64,000 nt of DNA from Holothuria scabra. Taxonomy: Eukaryota > Echinodermata > Holothuroidea > Aspidochirotida > Holothuriidae. Location: positions 31,501,903 through 31,565,902 of the forward strand of contig CM074179.1 in NCBI GenBank assembly GCA_037179385.1. Direction: 5' to 3'. The translations under genes were made by a program, and so were the position numbers. A model generated the notes under the pieces. The model had not been told where the DNA came from. It did not search any database and worked only from the letters and a program-made list of their open reading frames with translations. Shown piece after piece: positions 45,516-56,832 of this stretch (within the stretch, counting starts at the first letter, position 1; every line of letters begins with the position of its first letter).

Positions 45516-46556
45516 CATGAAGCAAGAAGCGAATAGCAAGTTTTAACCATCTCAAGCTTGCAACTAACAATCCAGAATCTACTGTATCACAGAACTTCCT
45601 GTCCAGGTGTCGAGATCAATAAAGTTAAAGGCTTTCTCCCCCTTCAAAAACAATTTGCTCAATAGAGCAACAAGGTTGGTTTAAAATGGGGTTAAGAGCC
45701 GCAATTACAGAGACAAGCTTCACCAGAGAAAATGCCTTTTTCTCAGGTTACATTGGCTGAAACATCCTTTTCAATTCTCGCAGCATGCAGTTTATTTACA
45801 GTAAGTGCTATTTCACACAATGAAATTTTAGATCATTAAAAAGAAAAAAAATAAATATGCACTTAGCTGGTAATTTACAATGAGATATTTGTATCACACT
45901 TTTACATCTGAAGGGGGATTATACTTCATCCCAACAAACTCAGGAGTATCTCTTCCATCTGTAGTCCATTTTACTCAATTTGGAGTATTGTATAAGACTG
46001 TTCTATTTCTTGATTGGCTGTTGAAAGTGACAATATTTTTTCTCCTCGAATGTGACACTATTATGAGTATGGTAACTGTTTGAATTACCTTGAATATGCC
46101 TGTAGTGAAGTCCTAAAATAGGATGAAAAATACCTTGAAGAGAAAGGAACTAAGAAGAAAATTTTGAGATTCAGCTGTTGCCTCAAAATTAGTATTGGCT
46201 GACTGCTCTTGCCCTTTAAAGGCTTATAACTTTAAGAATGGGTGACAAGCAGTATCAGATTAAAAGTTTATTTAATTTTGGAATGCTAAGCATGATGTAT
46301 GCCTTGTTTGCAAATAAAACTACAATATGTTCATGAAATACAAATTCAACAATGTGACATAATTTTTTATGAACAAATATCACAGATATTATTTATCTTT
46401 TAAATTGGCAACTTAATAGTTATTACTATGGAGTATTTTTTATGTTTTTTTAAGCCTTTACAAAGAAAACTGTCACTTGAGTACAGAGTTAAAACATTAT
46501 TTTGTAAGCTGTAGTTCTTTGGTGTAGTCAGTACTACTGTTTGCCCATGAGATCTT

Positions 46557-46837
46557 CATTTTGTGAAATAGCCAATACTAACACAGCCTACCTCTCTAAA
46601 CAATCTAAAAACCCTACTTTTGGGTTCTTTAGGTTTTTAATTGATGTTAACACCCAAAGTTTATGACCAATCCAATGCTTTCTTGGTTTATCATATTATT
46701 TTTTATTGATTTTAGGATTGGTGGCTATAAATGGTAGATGCTAACATCCAAGTAAAAACCTGACTTAACTGCTCAAAAATCGGGTTTAAGACTGTTTAGT
46801 GGTGGTCACTTTTAGTGAGAGCCAATTCACACATTGA
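46557..46837. mobile_element. Long-TIR MITE R4, copy 4
   Basis: CATTTTGTGAAATAGCCAAT at the left, GAGAGCCAATTCACACATTG at the right, and the inner AAAATCGGGTTTAAGACTGT. It lies 1300 bp from copy 3 because both are part of a tandem duplication. Confidence 0.75.
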
Positions 46838-47244
46838 TACTTTAGATCATCATATAGACAAAAAAATATGCACTTAGCTGGTAATTTGCACTGAGATATT
46901 TGTATCACACTTTTACTTTTGAAGGGGATAATACTCAGGAGTATCTGTCTCCTCATCTGCAGTTTCATTCAAATGGTGCTTGCATTTTATATAAGTTCAA
47001 AGAATGGGTGTGTCTTTGATTGATCAGAAGAGATTTGCGTCATCATTTTTGCATTAGGCCAATTCATGATACACAGCTCACAAAGTATAGTGTGTAAATG
47101 TAATTATGAGTCATTTAACTTTGTCATTGGGAATGAACAGAGTTTACTCACCAACAGGGCAATACAGTGAATCAATAAGTGTTGCGAATGGCATATTGTT
47201 CATACCTAAATAAAAGCAAGTATGTTTTTTTGAGGCTGGGAAAC

Positions 47245-47860
47245 TTAAGCTGGACTGAGGAGTGGAGGTGAGTAGGGGGTTGCAAACTGAAATCAAGGAG
47301 AGGATGTTTTAAGAGGCTGTTCACAATGGCTACTACAATGTTGGCAATTGTAGAAGTGTCTTTCCATATAAACTTGCATCTCTCTGATGTACCGATGTAC
47401 CCATCCCCCCCCCCCCCCCCCTTCAGCCTCAATTTCTCCTCTTTGAAACATCACATGAGAAATAATTGATACTTTTAACCTGAGAAGGACACAGAATGAC
47501 TTGTGATTTCATGAATATGAATTGAATTTTTAGGGTTAATCAGCTGAATTGATAAGTGTTGCCAATGACATATATTATTTATACAGTATGCAAAGTATTT
47601 ATGCTATTACAGTGTGAGGCTGCAGGGAGGCTCAAACTGCTGGATCAAAGATGAAGGGGTGGGTTGTTGAGTGGGGTTGCAAGCTGAAATCAAAGAGGGA
47701 ATGTTTTAAGAGGCTGTTTACAATGGCTGCTACAATGTTGACAATAGTAGAAGTGTCTCTTCATATAAACTTGTATTTTTTTGATAGGTATCAAACCGCA
47801 TCGAAACTTCTCCCTTCCTCTCAAAAAACTTATTGCATAGGGAATAATTTGTAATTTATA
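47245..47860 (+). repeat. Direct duplication of about 190 bp
   Basis: GGGGTTGCAAACTGAAATCA to TATAAACTTGCATCTC (47276-47385) recurs as GGGGTTGCAAGCTGAAATCA to TATAAACTTGTATTTT (about 47672-47780). A 17-base C run (47406-47423) follows the first copy only. Frames at 47172-47432 and 47651-47854 are by-products. Confidence 0.75.
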
Positions 47861-50088
47861 TCCTCACTTAAGATGACAATTAAAATAACATATGAGATGA
47901 AGCAAACATTTCATAAGGTCAAGATTCCAGAGCTTGTTTAAGTAGTGTTAATATCAGGTTAGCAATTAGTTTTTAGCTCACAGGTGTTCTCTTTTCATGA
48001 CGAAATCTAGCCCGATGCTCTCCATATAGCAACAGTGCAAATACTCATATCCCGCTGACCAGTGCTGACCACTCTGCTTATTGACTGACTACACTGAGAT
48101 AACAGAACAAAGATCCCTTATGTAGTCATAGGCTATATCTTCATACAGTAGAGTTTTCTGGCACCCTATCTGCAATTACCTGGAAAAAGGCCTTGAAATC
48201 CGGGTTTCTAGAGTAGCAGGCAAGTTAGCCTAATGGACCAATTCTAAAACCAACACTAGCCTTCAAAAAAGCCCTATGTATTCTGCACTAAATGTGTGGG
48301 CTCACTCTTGTGGTTCCATCTAGGGGGCTATGGTCACATATATATTCTGGGTTTCGCCCTTGCATAATTCCTCTCCTGGTTATTGAATATGAATGAAGTA
48401 TTCTATTAAAATATTTGCTTCCATTGGTTTTTAATTTGCATAGACATTATTTGATTACAGCTCAATTTCATTAGAAGTATTTTATGAAATTTGTTACGTC
48501 TGCACCATGCATATTCTTTTGTACTCAGAGATATACTATGTGAAAGATAGTTGTTGCAACTATAATATCTGTGTTTCTGTGTACGTTTTCTGTGTGCTAG
48601 GCTTCATTATTCACTACAAAGTTACAGTATAGGTGAAGTCTGATTAATGCTTGTATTTAGTGACTGTAGGCAGCCATTAGTGGGGTCCATCAGTCTTAAA
48701 TGTACTGGCTTCATTTACTATCTACCTGAATTTCAAACCCAAATTTTCAGTGAAATTGAAGGAATCACTATACAACTTAGTGTAAAACCATCCTTATAAA
48801 TACAGGTAATTGTAAGATTGAAAGGTGATGGACCCCAGTTATGGCCAAATAAAATCGGACCATTGCTTGCTGTCCGGATTTGTCGATATTGGGGTAATTG
48901 AAAATTGACCGTCTGCTAGTATGCAGTTCTACAGGTTCATGGAATAATATTGTGGAATGTAATTCAACACTGCAAATTAAGTTACAATCACTTTTCTTCT
49001 AAATTTGTGAAAGACAGTTTGATTCATTTGATGCTCACCCTGTCCCTAGTGGAATAGGTGGGCTATTTCATTGTCATGTTGCAGTGATTGCAGTATACTT
49101 GAAAGTACAAGATTTCAAATTTCCCATGCTACTTTCCAATCAAGAGTATACATAACATGCACAGATAACATGCACAGACTTCCTATGCATGGACAGAGCA
49201 TACTACAGGTTGCATTGTCGCTACCATGCGGCATGTGAGAAAAGGCATAGCAAGATGGCTGTTTGCTATGGTTTTGTAGGAAAGTTTGGACCAGTCCGGT
49301 TGCTCAAGTAAATCTACAGACTTTGCAAGAAAAATGAAATATTTTCCAAAGAATCCAAGGAAAGGTCAAAATCACTATAGGTACTGTAGGAATGTGGTAT
49401 TGCTTCCCATTCAAGTTTGATTTCTTTTAAAATATTACAGTCTTTGTCAAATCAGATGTTATAGCTTCAAAGCGGCCATCTTGGTATGCCTATTTTTGTC
49501 CCAGTTGGTGGAGACAACTAATCCCATGCCATGTGACATTGCAAAACTACTGCTAGGCTAGCCCTCCAGTACAAGGTACACTTCATAAATGTCCTGAAAA
49601 TGCAGGGACTGCGGAGACAGGGGGCTAGGGGGGGCTTTAGCCCCCGCACTTTTTTTGCTGTGGACATTTTGGGCCACCGTAAACTGCATTTATTTTATTG
49701 GGCCTCTTCGATGATTAGCCCCGGCACTTCGAAATTGGCTGCTCAGCCTCTGAAATGTGAGGGCAGGGAACATTTTCTTGACTAAATTGCTGCCCTCAAT
49801 TAGTAAATTTCCCCTAAAAAAGTAGACTTGTGCAACAGAAATTACCATTATCTTTGTGATACTGCAAAAAAAACCTACACTTGGCAAAAAAAAGTTGGGT
49901 TCACAAAATGTAAAGTGCTAGGTATGAGACAAATCCAGTTTGTACTTTCCTCTATGTGACTGATTTTATCTGCTAGTCTCTAAGTTTAAAGGGCTAAACA
50001 TATAACCCCAAACTATAAAATTTATAATTTTGTAGTAATCCACAGAAATTCTCAACTGGCATCACTCTTTGATTGGCAGCTACTTTAA
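47861..50088. other. No gene recognised
   Basis: A C/G-rich palindromic patch around 49620-49650 (GGGGGCTTTAGCCCCC) and one short repeat at 49440-49520 are the only structure noted. Confidence 0.5.
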
Positions 50089-50680
50089 AGGGACAATCCT
50101 CTCACCCCAAACTACACTTGTAGTATAGGGTAACATAAACTCTCAATTGGCTCAGCTTTTTGATTGACTACTATTTCAAAACAATGCAGACTGCCAAAGC
50201 TTACAGTATATTACACAGCATGAACTGTACTGAGAGTGTTTTGATTATGCATGCAATGAGCTTCTATACTCACACTGAAGCAATAAAACAGGGACATGTG
50301 TCTGCATAAAGATCATTATCCAGGATATTCCCATTAGCCAGAATTTAGAAAAAGTCTAACACAACTGATCCTCTACCTCTGTGTAATTCAACTTTCTGGC
50401 AGACATGAACCTTATCTTAACTTCTGAGACCTTACAAGTTGAAAGTCACCTATGCACGACACACTGAAAAGCTGTGCTGGGCCAATAGGATGCCCTCCCC
50501 CAACAAATCAACAATGTGGCCGGCCTAATCCTTCTTACCCAAGTTGCCAGTGGCAAGTCCAGTAAGAGTAGGTAATGGGGAATTCCTGTCATGTAAATTT
50601 CAGACAATTGTGGAAGGGGCTTAAGAAAGAAGTTATGGAAAATTGGGACTTTGGAATGAATGAATTGGGCCTTTAAAGGT
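50089..50680 (+). mobile_element. MITE-like element R2 interrupted by about 280 bases
   Basis: 5' half at 50089-50300 (TTTAAAGGGACAATCCTCTC) and 3' half at about 50590-50680 (TTTCAGACAATTGTGGAAGG to GAATTGGGCCTTTAAAGG). The inserted 50300-50590 segment is not recognised. This copy has TTACAGTATATTACACAGC where the 10.0-kb copy has TTATATTACACAGC. Confidence 0.68.
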
Positions 50681-51059
50681 AAAAAAGGGCTTCCAGCAGG
50701 TTGCAAGATCCAACACTTCCCAGGGTCTAGGGATGCCCTTCAAATTTCCATCTGCCAGAGCATGCTGCCATATATGACTGGCTTCTGGCATTAGTATTTT
50801 GGCAAGATAATCAGTCAACAAGTTTTTATAAATACAAGTTATAAATCAAGAAGTACCTCAAAACACTTGTCCCATCATTCATATTGTGGGACCTTGCTTT
50901 TTCAATGCTGTAACTGTGGTGGGAGATTCAGGCATGGAATCTTCAAAAACTTATTGAAAATGGATGAGACAAAAACACTTAAAGGAGTTTACAGCTAATA
51001 AAAAAGGGGACCATTAGGGTACAGTATATCAACTGATCTAACTTTTCAATGGACTTTAA

Positions 51060-51285
51060 CAGGGAGTTAAGAGTTTTACGGCACAGTTTAAAACCAATTG
51101 GTTCAAGTCAATCCAGCAACGGCCTTTTTTCCAGTTTTGGTTCGCTGACTTTTTTCCTACTCCATTGCTTATGCTGAGCACCAAGCACAATGGCAGCAGG
51201 TTCTCTTTTTAAAGTCTTCGGTATGACCCGGCCGGGACTCAACCTTCCATCCGAAGGGCGGATGCTCTAATCACTTGATCATGCT
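51060..51285 (-). mobile_element. tRNA-derived SINE with pol III A and B boxes
   Basis: Read on the minus strand from 51285, AGTGATTAGAGCATCC is an A-box-like start and GGTTGAGTCCCGGCC a B-box-like segment (51231-51245). A tRNA-unrelated body follows (GCATAAGCAATGGAGTAGGA, AACTGGAAAAAAGGCC). The body alone recurs at 39165-39305 and 24045-24190. The cloverleaf is not intact, so this is not a tRNA gene. Confidence 0.65.
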
Positions 51286-51682
51286 TTCAATGGAAAGCAG
51301 ATGACCATACCTAGGAGATAATCTAGGTCAAAATCTACAAAGTTTAATACAAGCAACTTTTCTCAATTAACATAACCTGTGTGATGAACTTCAGTACAAA
51401 ATCAAGGACAAATGTAATAAATTTCTTCATTTCTTCTTAAAGTTCTTTATTTATTTTGCATTATAATGCCAACATATGTAGTGTATACTTGTATACATTT
51501 AACCATTGCAAACATTCATATTTTGGGACCAGAATGAAGTCCAAAATTGAAATATTCAATTCACAGTCTTAATAATTACCAAACCAATTATGGAAGCAAC
51601 ACAAAAAACTTCTTTTCAAGGTCAAAGGTCATTTATGGAAGAAATGCTTAAGAGATAACATTCACAAAACCCAAACTTTTAA

Positions 51683-51975
51683 AGACAATCATTCACTACC
51701 CCAAACTGCAATTATACCTGGTGTCTACAAAGATTCCCAATTGTCACTGTGCTTGATTGACATCAAAATAATGCAAAGTAGATCACATTACACAGCAGGC
51801 ACTGAAGGTGTTCTGATTACAAATTAGGGTCTTTGTATGCTCACCAGGGTATGCCCAGCTTGAAGCATTCATTCAGGATTGTGTCTGGATAAGGATGGGT
51901 TTTAGAGAGCTGAGAAAAGGGTAAAAGCAAGTATATTAGGGGAATTCAAACTATCTACGGAGATGAATCACTGCC
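51683..51975 (+). mobile_element. MITE-like element R2, diverged copy
   Basis: ATCATTCACTACCCCAAACT at the left. The middle has CACTGAAGGTGTTCTGATTA and GATTGTGTCTGGATAAGGAT. The right end is poorly preserved. Confidence 0.55.
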
Positions 51976-53629
51976 TTTAATTAGGTTAACATGAAGAATA
52001 CATTATATGAATAATCATGATATTAAATGCATGTTCATGTAATTACCATCCTATACCATGATTTCCAATCTTCCATCACCATGCTTAAAAAGTTTGGAAA
52101 TAACCCTGCATTGAACAAATATACACAATAGTCAACTTAACAAAACAAAGGCAATTTGGGCATTTTCTTAAATTGAGCTGCATTTCTTTAGCATGAACTA
52201 CTAAAATGTAAAATGTGGTGTTTGAATTTTCCATAAACACTGCTTTCCTTTTCCCCTGTAAGTTCAACAAGTTGCTTTAGTTCTTTATGTAACCACAGAT
52301 GAAATAAATATATTCCTTCCAGAGTAATAATTAAACGAGATAATTTCAGCAGTTTCATTTACAAGTCTCTAAAAATTCATCGTTTTTTCTTCTCCAACTT
52401 GCGGTTAGCACCTCCCATTCCCTGACACCAGCCTTCCCTTCAGACATTCTTACGTCACATCCCCCAATTATACCCCCTTGGGCTCTACAACATAATTAAA
52501 CAATCTGCAATTTTCAAAGGATAATGCTACGTCAAAATGCTTTTTTGAAAAAGAAATAATATCAGTCTTTGTTAGTTTAATAATCATACTTTAATTTGTT
52601 CCATCTTTAGCAGTACCTTTATGTTTGATCAGTGAAGAAAGAATACTAAATCATCATAGGCCTTTAACAATTGACATTTAATGCTAAGAACAAAACATCA
52701 CAACAAAATAATACTGTCAAGTTTTTAAACCAATTTCAAACACACAAACCAAACATTAAAGGGTCACTTACATTCAGGATATACGTAATTAAAAGACCCC
52801 TCAACTGTTTAATTACACAAATAGAGAGCTGTAAAAATAGGGCGAGGGAAACCCTTTAATGCAGTTACTGTACCTCTTTGCTGCCCTTCACCATCCACAC
52901 AAAATACACAATTTCAACATAAAAAGCAAATAACGAAACCAAACACCTACGAAAACAAGGAAACAAAGCTAAAAAGCTAAACAATGTAAATATATGTCAC
53001 AGCAGGGAAATTTAAGGGCATATCATTTGCTTATCCTAGAATACATATATATGTTTGTAACCACATTAATGGGCACTGTATGCATTATCATTCACTGGAT
53101 AACTTTTTATGCCAATATACAGAAGTCTCAAAGCTCAAAATACTTGACAAAACCAGGAGCAATGACTATCCCAGCTTGGCCTTTACTAATGGCCAAGCTG
53201 CTCGTCATGTTATAACATAACTCTATAGCCATGACTCCAAGGCTCCAAATTGTAAATGGCTGCACTTTTAGTCATGGCTAGTTATGGATTTTACCAATGG
53301 CTAAGAAATGTCACGTGATATACTGAAACCTACATAAATTGTTCATTTTGGGCTGTGCCTTTCCTTCAAGCTCATTTCAAGTCTTACAGTCTCAACACAT
53401 GACTGCTGGGATTTTACGAGTAAGTAATATAATATTTTCTGCCAAAAAAGTATGAAAGTTGGGCCTATCCGAAAAGTGTGATGCCTTTACTGCATTTTTG
53501 TGAAGGGTCTCAATAGCATAACAAACAAATCGATGCTGACTACGTCTTACCACAGTACAACATTTAAACAGCTGTACAATGGAAAGGGGTGCTACCCTCA
53601 GACTCCTTTGCATAATATGCAGTGTGTCT
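51976..53629. other. No gene recognised
   Basis: AT-rich, low in recognisable repeats. Frames at 52671-53613 are Lys/Asn/Ile/Leu-rich with no motif. Confidence 0.5.
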
Positions 53630-54095
53630 GCCTTTTGAGGCTTCCATAGTTTTTCATGGGGGCATCAAAAACTGTCTGTAAGGCATCTTACATCTGCAGT
53701 GGCAAGTCCTCAAAGTACGTTGTCTGTGAGGTTACTTACTGCTGCTACAGTTAGTCATATCAAACAACTGAGGCATCCAGCAGTTTCTATGTGAGGCATT
53801 TCATACAAATGTGTGAGGCATCTCACACCTGCTATAGCAAGGCCTCAACATAAATTGACTAAAATGCTCTTAGAGTATTGTTGCTCAGACATTTCAATCA
53901 TCTGAGGCATCCCATAGTTTCTATGTGTGGCATCTAAATACTCAGATAGGACTTTATGGCTTGGTTTCTTACCAGTGAGGCATATAATACTGTTTGAGGC
54001 ATATTACACATGTCGTACCAATGCCTCAAATTACCTTGTTTCTGGGACTCTTGTTACTGCTCAGGAATTTACACACATATGAGGCACCCTAATCA
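53630..54095 (+). repeat. Region with about ten dispersed GAGGCAT units
   Basis: GAGGCATC/GAGGCATT/GAGGCACC or near variants recur through the region. In places they alternate with TAGTTTCTATGTG (53785, 53910) and GCAAGGCCTCAA or GCAAGTCCTCAAA (53701, 53831). It appears to be a decayed tandem repeat with a unit of roughly 130-170 bp. Confidence 0.6.
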
Positions 54096-54705
54096 ATTCA
54101 TGTACTTCACTGCCTATTATTACCTGATCATACATCTCTGAGAATGTAAAAGTCACATTATTTCTCTGTATTTTCATCAGTTTGTTTCAAAAAGGTTACA
54201 AATACAGATACCTCTTTCAGGTCAATCACACTAACATTGTGCGAGGAAATGGCTAAATATTGTAAAAATATGCAGGTGAACTTACAAACCAACCGAGTGT
54301 TAAGCAGTTTCTAGAACAATTAGCTAAGAAAATACAGTTGAGTGGATCAATGGATCGTCTCAACTGAAAGTGAAGCACAGAACACAATGTACATAGTTCA
54401 GGTATTTGTAGCTACAGTATGATAGATAGAGGGCAGTATTGCAGTACTGTGTTGTAGAAATGTCATGAAATACCCAACATTTTAAGCAGCATTACCAGAA
54501 GACTTGCAGGTATTGTACTAAAAAGTTATATTTTATAAAGAGAGAAAGGCACTTGATTCCTTTAATTTACACAAATCTACCTCTGAGAAAATACTGCCCA
54601 TCCCTTCCCCCCATACTTTTACATCCCAATATAGGCCTATACAGGGTTTTACTGTTTTACAAATATGATATCTTTAAACACAATTTAATATCAAAATAAT
54701 CACAT

Positions 54706-54855
54706 GTATGAATGGGACTCCTTCCCATGAAATTTAGACATCTGGAAGGAAATTTTGGCAATTTGAAAGAATTTTAATGTTTTTGTTTACCAAGATATAA
54801 GAGGAATGGTGGGAAATTTTATTCCCTTCCTTGGAAATAAACATTTTTAGGGGAT
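54706..54855 (-). repeat. Repeat R10 copy (inverted)
   Basis: ATGGTGGGAAATTTTATTCC and CTTCCCATGAAATTTAGACA match the complement of the R10 copies at 25.8 and 42.2 kb. Confidence 0.5.
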
Positions 54856-54965
54856 GTTTGACTACTCAATCTGCATATAAGTATCTCTGTCTGTAATCTA
54901 AACCTTTGAAGTACCGTCATTCATGGAAAATTGTGGAAACGGTTGTACAAGCTGCATACAGCATC

Positions 54966-55188
54966 CAGGCCTTGAATTTTGAGGTGTGCAAGTGCATTTT
55001 GCACACCACCTCTCACTCCAAATTACTGCGAGGGGTGCAATATTTTGCACACCTACTGTGAATGAATGTTTGGAACTAATTTAGACCTATAAGTTAAAAA
55101 AAAGCAGCACACCTACTGTACAACTGTCCTTAATTTTCTGAGGTGAGTGATTTGTATAACACCTGGAGAATCTAAAACTCAAGGCCTG
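54966..55188. mobile_element. Foldback-like repeat R9
   Basis: CAGGCCTTGAATTTTGAGGT at the left and TAAAACTCAAGGCCTG at the right are inverted ends. The interior has repeated GCACACC/GGTGTGC segments. Confidence 0.65.
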
Positions 55189-56343
55189 AGCATCATGCAA
55201 TTTATTTCACTTTTCTAACACATTGTACAAAATCTGCTCATCTAAGCACTTTTTAAATACCATTTACTCTCACTTACCAACCCACCTCTCCCCAGGCCAA
55301 CTTAAAGAATTGAAGGGTTGTAATTATTGGAAACTTAGAGTGTATTTACTTTCCCAGCTTTATTTAAGATACAGTAGTTTGAAAGTGCATTTTTCAAAAA
55401 GTCAGTTCCACAAACGATTGATTTCATGACCAAAACACATTGTGGCCCACTGTAAGGAGCCATGAAATTTTTGATGAAGGGAGACTAATTAAACTGAACA
55501 TCTCCGCAAAATACAGTATTGCAACAGCTCCGCAATCATTCGGGTGCAGGAAGGGGAACTGTCACAATTGACAAATACATTAAATCTAAAGGTCCAAGGA
55601 GTTGCATTCTGTCTTCTTCACTGATACCGAACACCTTAAAATTCCGAAGATTCTTTTTAGATAGCTTTAGGCCCACTTTTCTTTACCCAATTGGGAGAAA
55701 GAAACAGCATGAACTCCCCAACACCCATATATAATGCCATGCATCATGTGACACCGTTGAAGAATGGCAGTAATCTTTTGAAATAAAGATGTCTTCTTCC
55801 TCAATCTTTTCTTTGAAAAGCTTTTCAGATACTATTGGCAGAGATTGTCCAAACAGTTGTAAAATTGATACTGCTCCAGAAAAAACCATTCAGTCCTTGA
55901 CTCTGTCCGCTGTCAAACAATTCCAAAGTTCCCTTAGCTCAGGAGTTCCCTTGACCTGGTAACTTTATTGTACCTTGTGACCTGAAAGGAAATAAAAAAT
56001 GACCATTTTATGACACCAAAATGAAGCAAGTAGGAACACAGGGTCCATTGCAGACCCTCATACTGCTCAACATTATCCAGGGCCATTCCATGAAGAGAGT
56101 TACAATGAAGTATAATTTTTAATTTTACTACTTCTAAGTGTGGCATGTAACATTGAAGTACATAACTTGAAGTTACAGGAAATAAAAAGAAAATGAAAAA
56201 AATATACCCCACCCCTGAAATGAAATTTAGCCCTCCCCATTTTAGCATGAAATTTTTAATATTTTTCATTTTCTATATTCAAGATGAGAAATACAATACA
56301 GTGTCCTTTACAGCAGATGCAGTCCCTATATCAAAACTGGCTT
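55189..56343. other. No gene firmly recognised
   Basis: A minus-strand acceptor-like TTATTTCCTTTCAG ends at 55982. It opens a 15-codon frame to a stop at 55934, too short to judge. A nearby minus frame (55683-55889) looks moderately protein-like but has no supporting splice structure. Confidence 0.35.
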
Positions 56344-56745
56344 CAGGGCTCAATTTTCATGGTTGTCTGATTGTCTGAGACGACTAAATTTCCACACTGA
56401 CAACCGAACGTTAAAGGTCGGTTGTCCGATGGACAACCATTTTTCTTACAAAATGAATTAAAAGCAGCTTTTTTTATCTGATTGTAGATGGTACACTGCT
56501 GACTGTTCAACTCTCAACTTTATACTTTTTCAGTCATACAGTCATACAGTACAATATTTCAGACTTCAAGTCTTTTTGTTTCTCAAAATTACATCTTTCT
56601 ATTCAGACCAATAATACAAAACACAGTTACTGCTTTGTAATTGTGTGAAAAATGTTTCAAAAAACCAAATTTTCTTGTGGACAACTGAAATACTGAAATG
56701 GTTGCCCCAAGGACGACCATAAATTTTTCTGAAAATCGAGGCCTG
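56344..56745. mobile_element. Inverted-repeat element R8, copy 2
   Basis: Ends GGGCTCAATTTTC and GAAAATCGAGGCC. Contains GTCGGTTGTCCGATGGACAA and AGCTTTTTTTATCTGATTGT, matching the complement of the 36.7-kb copy. Confidence 0.7.
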
Positions 56746-56832
56746 GGCTTTGAGTCATTTAAGTCTGATCCATTCTTTCACTCTACCTATCATATTCCAA
56801 TATCACCCCAGATGCCTGGGAGCGGGGTTGTT

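Larger units (their letters stand above)
44667..46970 (+). repeat. Tandem duplication of a 1.3-kb segment containing R3 and R4
   Basis: Unit 1 (about 44667-45905) and unit 2 (about 45905-46970) share, in order: an R3 element, AAGGGTGACAAGCA plus TATCAGATAAAA, TTTTGGAATGCTAAGCA, ATTTATCTTTTAAATTGGCA, an R4 element, and TATGCACTTAGCTGGTAATT followed by TTTGTATCACACTTTTAC. The offset is about 1300 bp. Divergence of small indels shows it is not recent. Confidence 0.8.

Noticed and set aside
51215..51290. Possible tRNA gene on the minus strand
   Set aside because: A- and B-box-like segments are present, but the stems do not pair as a tRNA, and the sequence continues into a SINE body found elsewhere in the window.
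55934..55981. Minus-strand terminal exon after TTATTTCCTTTCAG, with a possible long 3' UTR to AATAAATAAAG at 51443-51455
   Set aside because: The frame is only 15 codons, no upstream exon is visible to 64 kb, and the supposed UTR contains several transposable-element copies.
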